Source: Streptomyces iranensis | GTDB taxonomy: Bacteria > Actinomycetota > Actinomycetes > Streptomycetales > Streptomycetaceae | Length of the DNA: 64,000 nucleotides | Assembly: GCF_017874715.1 (NCBI RefSeq) | Contig: NZ_JAGGLR010000032.1 | Coordinates: 1 to 64,000, forward strand | Reading direction: 5' to 3' | Shown here: positions 8,404 through 17,981 of the stretch, piece by piece | How the letters are laid out: each line of letters opens with the position of its first letter | How positions within the stretch are numbered: the first letter of the stretch is position 1 | Translations under genes and position numbers: made by a program | The notes under the pieces: generated by a model | What the model saw: the letters and a program-made list of their open reading frames with translations, nothing else | Database searches by the model: none | Told to the model about the DNA's origin: nothing

Positions 8404-10806
8404 GTGAGCGGGATCGCTGCTCCGGACTATGACTTTGCGAGCCTGTCACCCTACGACTTCGAAGTGTTCGTCCGTGACTTGCTGTCCGCGCAGGATCACT
8501 TGATCTATTCCACCTACCGGGTGGGTGCAGACGGGGGCATCGACCTGAAGGCGGCCACGGAGAAGGGCTGGGTGGTGGCGCAATGCAAGCACACGCCCTC
8601 TGCGGACAAGGGCTCACTTCTCCGGGCCGCCAGGATCGAGGCGGGCAAGGCGGCAGGCATGGGTCTTGCACCTGTCCGGTACGTCTTCGTCACGTCCGCT
8701 GAACTGACCCCTGGCACCGAGAGGGAGACGCAGGAGGCATTGGCGGGGGTCGCCGATACGGTGAAGGTGTACGGGCGGGGCTGGCTCAATGCCGTGCTCG
8801 CCTTGCACCCCGAGGTCGAGCGACGTCATTTCAAACTGTGGGTCTCCTCGACACAGGCGGTACGCGCCATGATGCAGGACGGAGTCTTCCTGCGCGGTGA
8901 GTCCAGGATCCAGCGCATCGAGCGCAACTACCTCCGCTTCGTGCATCACAAGACCTGCGAGGTCGCCGAGTTGGCACTCGAGGAGTACGGCTGTGTGCTG
9001 CTGAGCGGGGCGCCCGGTGCGGGCAAGACGACAATCGCCGAGTACCTGTTGCTGCTGTGGTGGCACCGCGGCTTTCGGGTGGTCGTGGACCCGCGGACCG
9101 TCGATCAGTGGTGGGCGTGGCTCGAGGACGACACTCCCACGGTGTTCTTCTTCGACGACGCCTGGGGCCAGACGCACCATCAGGACCACGGTTCACGTCA
9201 CCACGACACGGACATGTCCGAGTTCATCGAGTCGGTAGTGGAGCGGCAGAGCAGTGGCACTGCATCCAAGGTCTTGATCATGACGAGTCGGGTGCAGGTC
9301 TTGCAGGACACGGTGCGGCTCAGTGACGCCTCCCGACGCACGGTCGAACGACTCGCGCACTGTCACGTTCCGGTGGAGCGCCTCCCCTACGACGTTCGCT
9401 GCCGGATGCTGTTCAACCACGTCCACCTCGCCGTGACCGATCCGCAGACTCGGCAGGACCTTTCCATCGGCTCTTGGTGGCAACGGGTGGCCAGCCACCA
9501 GAACTACTCCCCTCGTCTCATCGAGATCGTCGTTCGGCGCAATGGGGCGAAAAGTGCCCAGGAGCTGATCAACAACCTGGAGGAGGCTCTGGAGAACCCT
9601 CACGAGATCTGGGGGGCGAGTTTCCGTGCGCTTCCGCCGGTCGATCAGCAGTTGCTGCTGGCCCTGTCGCTAATGGATTCGCAATTGGTGCTGTGGCAGG
9701 AGGTCGTCCGACGGCTGGGGAGCTTTCCGTCACCGGAGTTTCACGTCGATGCCGCCGTCGAGCGGCTCAACGGATCGTGGATCACGAAGGCGTCCCATGC
9801 CGGAAGCCAGGGTCTGACCGTGGCCGATCCCAGCCAACGGGACTTCCTCATCCGGTATTTGTCCATAAGCCCTGGCGCAATGACTGCCATCATCAGGAAT
9901 TCGGTGAAATTTGATGATCTGATTCCTGTGTGCAGGCGGGGTGAGGCCATCGAGCTGGAAGTCAACCTGCGACTGTTCTCCAGCGGCGAAGACCTGTTCC
10001 GCAGTGTTCTCGACACGTGTGCACGGGAGTTGCTGGCCCGGCTGCGGGACCTGTGGGACCTCTACGCATGCGATGCGGCAGATCTCGCCAGCGGGAGCTT
10101 TCGGGAACTGACCTCGCTCGTCGAAGCTCTGACGCTGAGCGTGCGCTTTCACGGTGACCGCCATGCAGCCCCTGGGGCAGCGCTGCCGGCTGACTGGTTC
10201 GGCGCCGCCCTCTCGCGTGTCACGCGGCTCGTGGACGGATTGGGCATGACATCCATTGAGCCGCTGGCGGAATTGGTTACGGAGCTCGCTGCGGCGATCG
10301 AGAGCGCCAGTCCCCTCTGGTCGGCGAGCCACTCACTCCTCGATCCGATCTCTCAGATCCGCGCCGTGATCAGTCACGCCTGGGCCAGCCACGAACCGCG
10401 GATCGCCCACCACCAGAGCACCGGCTACGAAGCAGATCTGGCCGAGGCGCTGGTCCAGTACGCCAACTCCCTGGCCGGTCTTGGTCTGGGGCCGAGCGTC
10501 GACACGTACTCGCCTGCCGAGGTCGACGCCTATCTGGCACGTCACCTCGATGACTACGACCCGGATGACGTAGCCGAGCAAATCGACTCGATCGAGGATG
10601 TCGTCGGATGGAACTTCACCGACACCCGCGAGCGTCTGTCCCCTCTGCTCGACGCCGAGGAGGAACAGACGCTGTCCTCGCCCAGACGGGCCCCCGCCGT
10701 ACTGCCCCGCCCTACTCCTGTGGTCGCGTCTCCTGCTGACACCACTGCCTCCGTGGCAGCCTTGTTCCGGTCCTTGGGCACTTCATCGACGCCGGGAAGG
10801 ACTTGA
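8404..10806 (+). CDS. Avs-like defence protein: REase-STAND NTPase
   Basis: 800 residues. The N-terminus is an Mrr-like PD-(D/E)XK nuclease: GADGGIDLKA (Asp47), then VVAQCKHT with the Q-x-K signature at 60-62. The STAND-type NTPase follows, with Walker A SGAPGAGKTT at about 201-210 and Walker B PTVFFFDDAW at about 245-254. The rest (to residue 800) is helical, probably a sensor region. This matches nuclease-STAND antiviral proteins (Avs-type), in which phage protein recognition triggers oligomerisation and DNA degradation. The start is GTG at 8404; a GAGAGG run sits almost against it, so the exact start is uncertain. It stands as a single gene. The target recognised is unknown. Confidence 0.85.
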   Translation: MSGIAAPDYDFASLSPYDFEVFVRDLLSAQDHLIYSTYRVGADGGIDLKAATEKGWVVAQCKHTPSADKGSLLRAARIEAGKAAGMGLAPVRYVFVTSAELTPGTERETQEALAGVADTVKVYGRGWLNAVLALHPEVERRHFKLWVSSTQAVRAMMQDGVFLRGESRIQRIERNYLRFVHHKTCEVAELALEEYGCVLLSGAPGAGKTTIAEYLLLLWWHRGFRVVVDPRTVDQWWAWLEDDTPTVFFFDDAWGQTHHQDHGSRHHDTDMSEFIESVVERQSSGTASKVLIMTSRVQVLQDTVRLSDASRRTVERLAHCHVPVERLPYDVRCRMLFNHVHLAVTDPQTRQDLSIGSWWQRVASHQNYSPRLIEIVVRRNGAKSAQELINNLEEALENPHEIWGASFRALPPVDQQLLLALSLMDSQLVLWQEVVRRLGSFPSPEFHVDAAVERLNGSWITKASHAGSQGLTVADPSQRDFLIRYLSISPGAMTAIIRNSVKFDDLIPVCRRGEAIELEVNLRLFSSGEDLFRSVLDTCARELLARLRDLWDLYACDAADLASGSFRELTSLVEALTLSVRFHGDRHAAPGAALPADWFGAALSRVTRLVDGLGMTSIEPLAELVTELAAAIESASPLWSASHSLLDPISQIRAVISHAWASHEPRIAHHQSTGYEADLAEALVQYANSLAGLGLGPSVDTYSPAEVDAYLARHLDDYDPDDVAEQIDSIEDVVGWNFTDTRERLSPLLDAEEEQTLSSPRRAPAVLPRPTPVVASPADTTASVAALFRSLGTSSTPGRT

Positions 10807-11180
10807 CGTCGTCGCGGGCGCAGGCGTTGTGGTGGACGTGACCTTCTGAGAGACCTACCGCCGTCACGGCCCGAGGGCACGGCAGCGGGTGAGCCGACCG
10901 CAAGGCCCGACATCCTCGCAGGCGCTGAGACCTACGCCCGGCAGGTCACGGCAGGTGACTTCACCGTCTGCTGCAGCCGGTATCCCTACGCCGTTGGGTG
11001 ACCGCCGCTCGTCCGCGGAGCACAGGGGCAGCGCTCACACCATGAGGGCCCCGCTCCCGCCCCGCTGGTCTGTGAACAGGCGGCACTCAGTGAGGGTTCT
11101 TTCGCGGCCAGCACCACCCGAGACTGAAAGCCGTGATGTCGCCACGGTCCTCACCCGGCAGCGGAGTAGCAACAGGTGGC
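10807..11180. other. Gene-free interval
   Basis: No supported gene, repeat or hairpin was found between the Avs-like gene and the convergent XRE gene. The overlapping open frames here lack typical third-position GC bias and recognisable motifs. Confidence 0.4.
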
Positions 11181-12131
11181 CTATAGGAAGTACCGCAAAG
11201 CTGTCCTGGCCTGATGCCACGACCTACCAGCACCTGATGCCACTGAATGCCAGTCGATCGGAGGCACTTGCACCAGGCCAGAGAGCCGATTCTCGAAGGT
11301 CGGCGATGTCAGAGCAACGGCACTCCGCCACTGGCACTGGAACGGCACTTCACACCTCTCACGCATCCGTTCCTCGTAGTCCTCGTACGTCTCGTCCGGA
11401 TGGATCTGCCCAGCGCGGCGCTTGATCTCCTCGTCACGCTCGCGGCGTTCCAGGTACTCCTGCACGGCCGGGTCGGCGTCCGCGCACACGTACCCTCCCT
11501 GTCGTAGGGGCGGCGCGGGCGGCCGCAGGCGGTGCTCGATGCGGTCCCGGACCGCGTGCCACTCGGCGGCGCCCGCGACGCTCACGTCGAAGGCGGTCAG
11601 GAGCGCGGCCAGATGCTCGCGGCTGGGCAGGACCTTCCCGCTCAGAATCAGGTGGACTGTCGAACGCGGCACCCGGTACCCGCCGGCGTCGGTCGCCTGC
11701 TCGATCGCGCTGAAGGAGGGCTGGCCGGCCCGCAGGCGCAGCCGCGTCAGTTCCTGGCCCAGGGAGGCCGGGGTGCGGACCTGCCGGGTCCGTCGACTGC
11801 GGCCAGCCAGGTGCGGGCGGGCTTTCTCGATCGCGGCCGCCTTCCACAGGCTCTGGGCTGTCGCTACCCGCCTCTGCGTGGCCGCGCCGCCAGGGTCGCC
11901 GGCAGCGCGGGCATAGGCGAGGGCGGTGGCGAGCGGGGGCAGGTGGGTGCCGCGGGCGGCCTGGCTGAGGGTGGAGGCTCCGCGGTACCCCGGCGTGTTC
12001 GGTGGGCCAGTGCGCTCGGACAGGGTGGCGTAGGTGGTGTGGGCCTCGTCCTTGAGCTGGCGCAGGTACGTAGCCAGGGCTCGCAGTCGGGGTCGGGCGC
12101 TGGCGGCGACGGGCTTGGTGGGGCGACCCAT
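11181..12131 (-). CDS. XRE-like helix-turn-helix protein
   Basis: 316 residues from the ATG at 12131, two bases after the stop of the small membrane protein gene. Two DNA-binding-type segments are visible: TYATLSERTGPPNTPGYRG near residue 35, and PSFSAIEQATDAGGYRVPRSTVHLIL near 140, the latter with an XRE-like recognition helix followed by the KVLPSREHLAALLTAF segment common in Streptomyces XRE proteins. The C-terminal part is charged (ERRERDEEIKRRAG, YEDYEERMRERC) with no recognised domain. It is probably a regulator or adaptor expressed with the membrane protein; the target is unknown. Confidence 0.65.
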   Translation of the reverse strand: MGRPTKPVAASARPRLRALATYLRQLKDEAHTTYATLSERTGPPNTPGYRGASTLSQAARGTHLPPLATALAYARAAGDPGGAATQRRVATAQSLWKAAAIEKARPHLAGRSRRTRQVRTPASLGQELTRLRLRAGQPSFSAIEQATDAGGYRVPRSTVHLILSGKVLPSREHLAALLTAFDVSVAGAAEWHAVRDRIEHRLRPPAPPLRQGGYVCADADPAVQEYLERRERDEEIKRRAGQIHPDETYEDYEERMRERCEVPFQCQWRSAVALTSPTFENRLSGLVQVPPIDWHSVASGAGRSWHQARTALRYFL

Positions 12132-12133
12132 CG

Positions 12134-12397
12134 TCACCGGCTTCGGCGGCGGGAGGGCCTGCCGGGATCGCTGGGGCGGCGGCCGGTGATCAGGTCGGCC
12201 ACGGCGGCGGCCACTACGACCAGCGCGGCCGGAACGGGCCGGTTGCCAGCGGCCAGTGCGGCTGACGCCAGGACGACCACGACGATGACCACGACCTCGG
12301 GGATGCACAGCCGACTCGGCTGGGTGCGGACGGGGAGGTGGGTGGCACAAGACGCCGACGGCTCAGGGCTGGCGGCGGGCAGGGGCAGGGCGGACAT
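12134..12397 (-). CDS. Small membrane protein paired with the XRE gene
   Basis: About 87 residues. Two hydrophobic stretches (VVVIVVVVLASAALAAG and AALVVVAAAVADLITG) indicate a two-helix membrane hairpin, followed by an Arg-rich cytoplasmic tail (RPSRRRSR). The stop lies two bases before the XRE start, so the pair should be co-translated. Such XRE/small-membrane pairs are common on Streptomyces plasmids and mobile islands, but I cannot assign it to a named family such as SpdB. Confidence 0.55.
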   Translation of the reverse strand: MSALPLPAASPEPSASCATHLPVRTQPSRLCIPEVVVIVVVVLASAALAAGNRPVPAALVVVAAAVADLITGRRPSDPGRPSRRRSR

Positions 12398-12403
12398 GAG
12401 CAA

Positions 12404-13028
12404 CTCCAGGCAGGTAGGGGTACGCCAACTCGGGTGTTTCGGGGTGGGATTGGTGCGGGATCCTGCCCCGCCATCGAGACCTCATGGTGCCCGTGCCGAC
12501 ACTCTCGCGGCCAGTCAGATCAGCGCCCGTTCAGGCCGACGTGTTCACCGTACGGAAACGCGAATACATCGTTCGTCCCTGCTCAGGCCCCCTGAAAAAT
12601 CACGTTAACCCGAAACCGTCCAGAGCCTGCCCTGTCCCGGGTGCAGCTGGCCACCCTCCTCCTGCGTGCTGCCGGACCGCCAGGGGCTCTGCAGGGCGCG
12701 TACCTGGCCGGCGCGAGGTGATCTGGCAGGTGTTGTGCCCGGCACAGCCGCCGGCTGGGCAACCGCCGCGAACTGGGGACCGCGGCCAACTTGCTGTCCG
12801 CGCTGCCTGAAGTCGTCAACGCACATTGGCTGCGGCTGCAGTTGGAGCGGCGTCCGGGGCGCGGGCCGCCGTGCGTTGTTCTCGGACGCCCGCGTGTTCG
12901 GTGTGGCAGGCCCGCAGACGCGCACGGGGACGCGACGAACTGCGTGTCGCTCTGTTGGTGTTCTACCTGGTGGCAGTCCGCCCAGCCTGGGCGCTGACCG
13001 CGCGGGAGCGGCGGCTGCGCCACACCCT
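12404..13028. other. Interval with no recognisable gene
   Basis: Both strands carry open frames without recognisable domains. A plus-strand frame ending at 13071 (ELRVALLVFYLVAVRPAWAL) looks partly protein-like but has no start and runs into the 73-bp repeat, so it may be a gene remnant. Confidence 0.35.
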
Positions 13029-13101
13029 TGATGGTCTGCGCAATGTTGACCGGGGCTTTCGTCACTGGTGACACCCGTGATCGGCAGAGGGTGTCAGTAC
13101 C
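13029..13101. repeat. 73-bp direct repeat, copy 1
   Basis: Starting TGATGGTCTGCGCAATGTTG, this block is repeated in the same orientation at 19368-19440. The first 61 bases are identical, followed by two mismatches and eight more identical bases. It includes TCACTGGTGA and TGATCGGCAG motifs of partly inverted character. Left flanks of the two copies are unrelated, so the block has a sharp left boundary. Confidence 0.9.
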
Positions 13102-13182
13102 CCTTCCCTGCTCACACCGGTCTGACACCATGATGAAGGTCACTGACAACCACATGCAGACCATCACCTGCCCGGTCTCCGC

Positions 13183-13365
13183 ATGGCTGAGGTCCCGCTC
13201 AATCAGCCGCACCACCCCGACCGCGGCATCCCCTGCGCCCTGTGCGACGTATACGGAGCGCAGCGTCTGCGCCGTGACCAGCGCGACCGCCCCGCCCTGG
13301 TATGCGACGACTGCGCCGCCGACACCGACACAAGCGCCCTCATGTGGCCCATGCACCTGGACTGA
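13183..13365 (+). CDS. Small zinc-ribbon-like protein
   Basis: 60 residues with two Cys pairs, CALCDVYG and VCDDCAAD, spaced as a treble-clef or ribbon zinc site, and a Pro/His-rich N-terminus. It lies 80 bases after repeat copy 1. No strong ribosome site is visible before the ATG. Tiny ORFs of this sort are frequent near Streptomyces XRE genes; no function is assigned. Confidence 0.45.
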   Translation: MAEVPLNQPHHPDRGIPCALCDVYGAQRLRRDQRDRPALVCDDCAADTDTSALMWPMHLD

Positions 13366-13683
13366 GCCGAACCAGATACTCGGCCGGGCCGGACGGCACG
13401 AGACCGTCCGGCCCGCTCCGGGAGAAGACGCTGTGTCGGATGCCGGTCTCGGGATCCCGGGACCCCTGGGATCGTTTCCGCAGGTCGAACCCGGCACTAC
13501 CGGGGCCATCGTCCGCGACACGCCGCGCAGTTTGCACCGTGGGACACAGATAGGAGTCCCGAGCCACTACCGGTTGATGGACTGCCCGGCCGTGTTCGAC
13601 CCTGCGGATCTCCCGCGCACCAGTCGTGTCAAGAGCCCCAGCGAGAGCGGCTGTGGTGCGTCCCGTCCGGCCGACCGCGACGA

Positions 13684-13911
13684 TCACACGGCCCGCTCGG
13701 GGCGGCCCTGCCGGTCCGGCGGCGGAACAGGCAGCGGCCAGCAGGCAGTGTCCCGTTTGCTCTCCAGCGCGGCGAGCAGGACGTCCTCGGACACCTGCAG
13801 GGCCGGGGCGCAGCGCAGGAGCTGGGAGGCGGTGACGGGGGCGCCGCCGAGCCAGCCGGTGATCAGGGGTTCGGGAAGGATGGCCCGTTCAGCGAGCTGG
13901 TGCAGGGTCAT
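13684..13911 (-). CDS. Small HTH protein (XRE-like)
   Basis: 75 residues from the ATG at 13911. MTLHQLAERAILPEPLITGWLGGAPVTASQLLRC has the spacing of a minimal XRE-like helix-turn-helix in which the second helix would read PEPLITGWL. A Pro-rich tail follows. It is too short for a complete classic XRE regulator. It may be a small DNA-binding protein or a remnant. Function is unknown. Confidence 0.4.
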   Translation of the reverse strand: MTLHQLAERAILPEPLITGWLGGAPVTASQLLRCAPALQVSEDVLLAALESKRDTACWPLPVPPPDRQGRPERAV

Positions 13912-13916
13912 GCCTG

Positions 13917-14207
13917 GTGCTGGATGCGGTGGCGCAGCAGGCCGGCCGCGGTGAGGTCCCGGGCGAGCTCGCCTTCCACCAAGCCGTCCTCGACAACCGC
14001 GAAGCGCTGAGCGCCACAATCGCCCGGCTCAGCGGGCAGCCCAGCGACGGCACAGACGCCTACTACACCTACATCGCGCACCTCATGGCCGACCTGCCGC
14101 TGCCCACCTGCTACACCCCGTCGCGATGGCTGGCCGGTGAAGCAGCCGCCCGCGCCCGGTGGCGGGCCCTGGTCACCGCACGCCGCGATCTGCTGGGCGC
14201 TGGCTGA
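13917..14207 (+). CDS. Hypothetical small protein
   Basis: A 96-residue frame divergent from the small HTH gene. The body (AFHQAVLDNREALSATIARL, then DAYYTYIAHLMADLPLPTCY) is hydrophilic and mostly helical, with normal GC-rich codon use. No family is recognised and no clear ribosome site precedes the start; it could be a remnant. Confidence 0.35.
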   Translation: MLDAVAQQAGRGEVPGELAFHQAVLDNREALSATIARLSGQPSDGTDAYYTYIAHLMADLPLPTCYTPSRWLAGEAAARARWRALVTARRDLLGAG

Positions 14208-14586
14208 GAAGAAGCCTTGCAAGGACGCCGTCGGGGAAGTTAGGCACGCTTCAGACACTCTGGGGGACCTGCCAGCCCGCCACCACGCGCCAGCTGCTGC
14301 CGTCCTTACCGCACTTGTGATAGGCAGGGCCACGATCGGTTCGTCCGATAGCGACGGATGCACGACCTGAACTAGGTGCTCAGTTTGAGGTGAAAGGTGA
14401 GCTTGCCGGAGTCAACGCCCCCTCTTTTCGAGGGAGTTTCTCGGGGACGAAGCTCTGTTCGGGGACCAACACGTTGCGCCACGTAAGATGCCCGAATTGC
14501 CTGTGCCGGACGTCAGCGGGCTGATCCGGGCCCCGAGTCCGTCGGCGCTTAACCACGACAGCAGTTCCCCAGGGCGCTATAACGCC
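14208..14586. other. Gene-free interval
   Basis: No gene, hairpin or repeat that I can support lies between the small hypothetical ORF and the 3' end of the caspase-STAND gene. Confidence 0.4.
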
Positions 14587-17500
14587 TCAAGCGCCCATTT
14601 CGCCGGTCTCCCGAGCCCAGCCGAAGGTAATGATCGTCTGATCAGCCACCGCTGTTAGCCCGTTGGTTGAAGCCACCAGCACGGTAGCCGGTCGCAGCAG
14701 TCGCCAGGGGGCTCCCAACGCCCTGCCGGAGTGAGTGAGCAGGTTGATACGGCATCCATCGTCCGCGACGACCAGAAGTCTTTTCCGCTCAACAGGCTCA
14801 CGTCGCAACAGGTTGCGGCACGGATCACGCCGTCTTCGTCAGGCGGTATGTCGATGTCGCCAATGAATTTCTCCGTGACCCTGTCCCAGATCTTCAGCCC
14901 AGACTGGGTCAAATACAACAACTCTCGTTCGTTGGACGGATCAGCCAAAGCGGCTTTGTAGCTATCGCCTGCCTCCCCGCTCTCTGGTGTCCGGGATGAC
15001 CGCTCAGTGATGTCACGCAGCGTCAGCGACGTGTCGCCGGGCCCCAGCGAGTATGTGGTGACGCGTGATTCACCGTCAGCGATGCCGAAAATCGTGTCCG
15101 AGCCGTCCTGCCACATCTGCGCAGCGACTGCTGGGACATCCAGGGGCTGCACGACCCGTTCCTGACCAGTTTCAAGGTCCCACACAGTGAGCGAGCCTTC
15201 GGGAAGCGCAGTCATCGCGAGAGCACCACCCCGGCCATCGGCGGCAGCTACGAGCGAAGCCCTGCCGACCGGTACAGTCCTCTGATTTTCCCCCGTCGGC
15301 AGTTCCCGCAGGACGAGTTGATCGTTCCGCTGGAACAGTACGGCGGGAGTGCCGCGCACGGTGAGGTGGTACGGCCTCGCGACCGGCGCTCCTTCCTCAT
15401 GCGTGAAGAGCGGCCCGTCCGTCCACCGTGGCATCACCTGAGGTGTCTCGTCGAGGGGTGCGGCGAGAAGGACACTCTCAACGATGTCAGGACGTCCGAG
15501 GTGCACCGCGGCAAGGCATAGGCGGCAGCGACGACTCGCGGGCGTGTTGGACCCGTTAGCCGAGATTGGGCGCATTGCCCTGAGTAGCTGTACAGCCAGC
15601 GTTGAGCCTTCACGAGGAGGGAAGTCGTGCAGGAGGCCGGCGGACGTGACGAAGTCTAGATCTTCCAGCAGATGCTCGGCGTCGTCGGCGTCCTGTGCGT
15701 GCTCCCATGCGTGGCGACGCACGTAGGGCAAAGCCAGGCTCCAGTCCCGAACCGCCGTGCCCTCGACACTTCGGGTCTGGATGGTGTCGAATAGCAGACT
15801 GGCACAGACCTTCGCGGTATCCAGTGCCTGCTGTGACGGTGAAGCTTCGCCCATACCTGTGAAGTAGTCGCTGAGGCTCTGGTGGAAGAAGCGGTAAAGC
15901 TGGCGTCCATCCTCGTCCACAGCGTGGCGGTAGTAAAAGGACGTTCTGCGCAGGAGATCCCGTACGTCCTCGAAGGTGGGTTCGGAGGGCTGGGGATCCG
16001 GGAAGTGGGCGCGGAAGAGCCCGGAGCCGATCGCGACGATCAGTTCCAGGGGCATGCCCTCGCCCTTGGCGTGGCCGATAGCGGTGAGAACCTCTCGGGC
16101 CCAGGGCGCGGAGAGGTTCCGATCGGCATCGATCTTGAGCTGCAAGAGCCCCGGTAGCGTCAGCGGCAGTCTCTCCAAAGCCTCGTCAACGTTGAGTGGT
16201 GTGGACAGCTGGTTGAGGGAGTGCGCGAAGAGACCACCCAGCAGAAATGGTCCGTGGCTGGTCATCGTGGACAGCCGGTCGGAGACAGTGCTTGCCAATT
16301 CCTTCCGTAGCGTACGCATGGCCGCACCGGAATACACGGGACCATCTTCCAGCAAGTCTTCCAAGTAGAGGGCGAGGTCATTGCGGAGCAGTTCGGGGTC
16401 GCACTGGTCCAAGTTCAGCAGGGAGCCCCGTTGCTCGGCGTGCTCACGTAGCGGGTCGAATCGCTCCCACTGCGGGCGGGTCCCGAGCAAGAGACGGAAC
16501 ACCGGGACTCGGTCAAAATGTCGTTCGCCGCCGCCTACCGTCCACTGGTAGGCCTCCATGTCCAGCATGGGCAGCAGTACATTATGCAGCAACTGTTTCG
16601 GCTGGACCGATTCGTCCAGGGCATCAATCAGTACAGTGAAGGGCAGATCCAAGGTGTCGAACACCTTGGCCTCCACCGAGGATGGATCGCTCCACACTCT
16701 GCGCATCCAGTCCTCCAAGGGCATCTGGTCAACGATAGAGGACCAGACCTGGCTGGCTGTGCGTTGGCGTGCGTGGACGCATGCCAGATTGGGATTCTCA
16801 TCCGGACGCAAGTCATGGGGGATGGCGCTGCGCACGGTACCAGCGATCTGCCGCAATTGCGGATGGGCGAGGCACGCAACAACGCCGAGCAGCGCGGATT
16901 TACCCATGCCAGGCGCGCCCGTCACGAGCAGCAACTGATTGGACTGGTCGTTGGGCGCGTGGAACCAGTCCTTGATACGGCGCAGCTCAGGCTCACGACC
17001 GGAAAAGAAGCAGCGCACAGCAGTCTGTTCATAGTCGGCCTGAGGTGATCCTTCGGCGCGGGTGAGGAAGTGGACGGGGTCCAGACCTTCAACAGCGGCA
17101 TCCGCGAATTCCCTGAGGCCTGCCTGAACACGGGAGCGGAACAGCGCAGTAGGCAGTGTCCGGTGAGCCGGGTTGACGAAGAAGGGCGGGGTTGCGCGGC
17201 GTACCTCCGCCACCGGGGTACACAAAACGGTCTGGACCGGCCGGTCATCATGTTCACACAGCCGCGCTAGCTCGCGGTCGACCTCGGCGGCCAGGGTCTC
17301 TACCGGCACAAATTCCACCGACGCAGACAGGTCCAGCAGCCCTCGCCGGACCCGGGACAACGCATTGCCACACGCCTTGGTGAACCGGGCGCCAAACGCT
17401 CGCTCGTCCTCCGCAGCCGCCGCGATTACCCACGACCGCCGGTCTCCGACCTTTAGCCCTTGCAGCATCTGGTAGTTGACAGCATTGCCTGCTCCGCAGG

Positions 17501-17921
17501 TATCCAGCAGGAATAGCACGTTCGGCCCGTAAGGCCGATCGTCGATATCGTTGAGCATGCCCATCAGTTCGACACCGGTGTCGCGGAGCCGGTCTGGGTC
17601 GGTATTCGTGCCAGCCAGGTACAGCAGGTGCTTATTCTGCTGGGTTCTCGCATGGCCAGCGAAGTACATCACAAGCGCTGGCCTCCTCTGGGACCTGGCG
17701 TCGTGCCAGAGGGCCATGATCTCGTCACTTGTGGGATTTAGGAGGTCACCATGAATGTGACAGTCCTGAACATTCCGCAATTCACTAAGGAGGTTGGTCA
17801 CGGCACGCCGCACCGACAGCAGTGGCTTGAACCCGTAGGGCGCAGCCGGGTCCCATTCCCCTCGTTGCGCAGCGGATGGCCCATTATAGTCGCTCACTCC
17901 GATTACCACGACATGAGTCAT
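14587..17921 (-). CDS. Caspase-like/STAND NTPase effector, late frameshift
   Basis: The N-terminal caspase-like peptidase has His90 in VMYFAGHAR and Cys142 in LFLLDTCGAG. STAND-type Walker A is TGAPGMGKSA at about 334-343 and Walker B is TVLIDALDES about 90 residues on. A helical region and a C-terminal beta-propeller-like sensor (LTVWDLETGQE, LKIWDRVTE) follow. AGGAGG precedes the ATG at 17921. The frame breaks at 14781-14784, where restoring one base in an A-run joins SLLSGK to RLLVVADDG and gives a stop at 14587, about 1,111 residues in all. As given, the frame continues to 14655. Such proteins are abortive-infection peptidases activated by phage cues. It is divergent from an alpha/beta hydrolase. 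Confidence 0.85.
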
Positions 17922-17981
17922 ATTCGCCTCCTCTCGCCTATTGGAAACGATACGCTTGAGATGTCGACAAAGAAGGTACTT

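Noticed and set aside
12583..13521. 312-codon minus-strand frame crossing repeat copy 1
   Set aside because: Low-complexity Arg/Pro product with no domain; shares only the translated 73-bp repeat with a similar frame near 19.4 kb.
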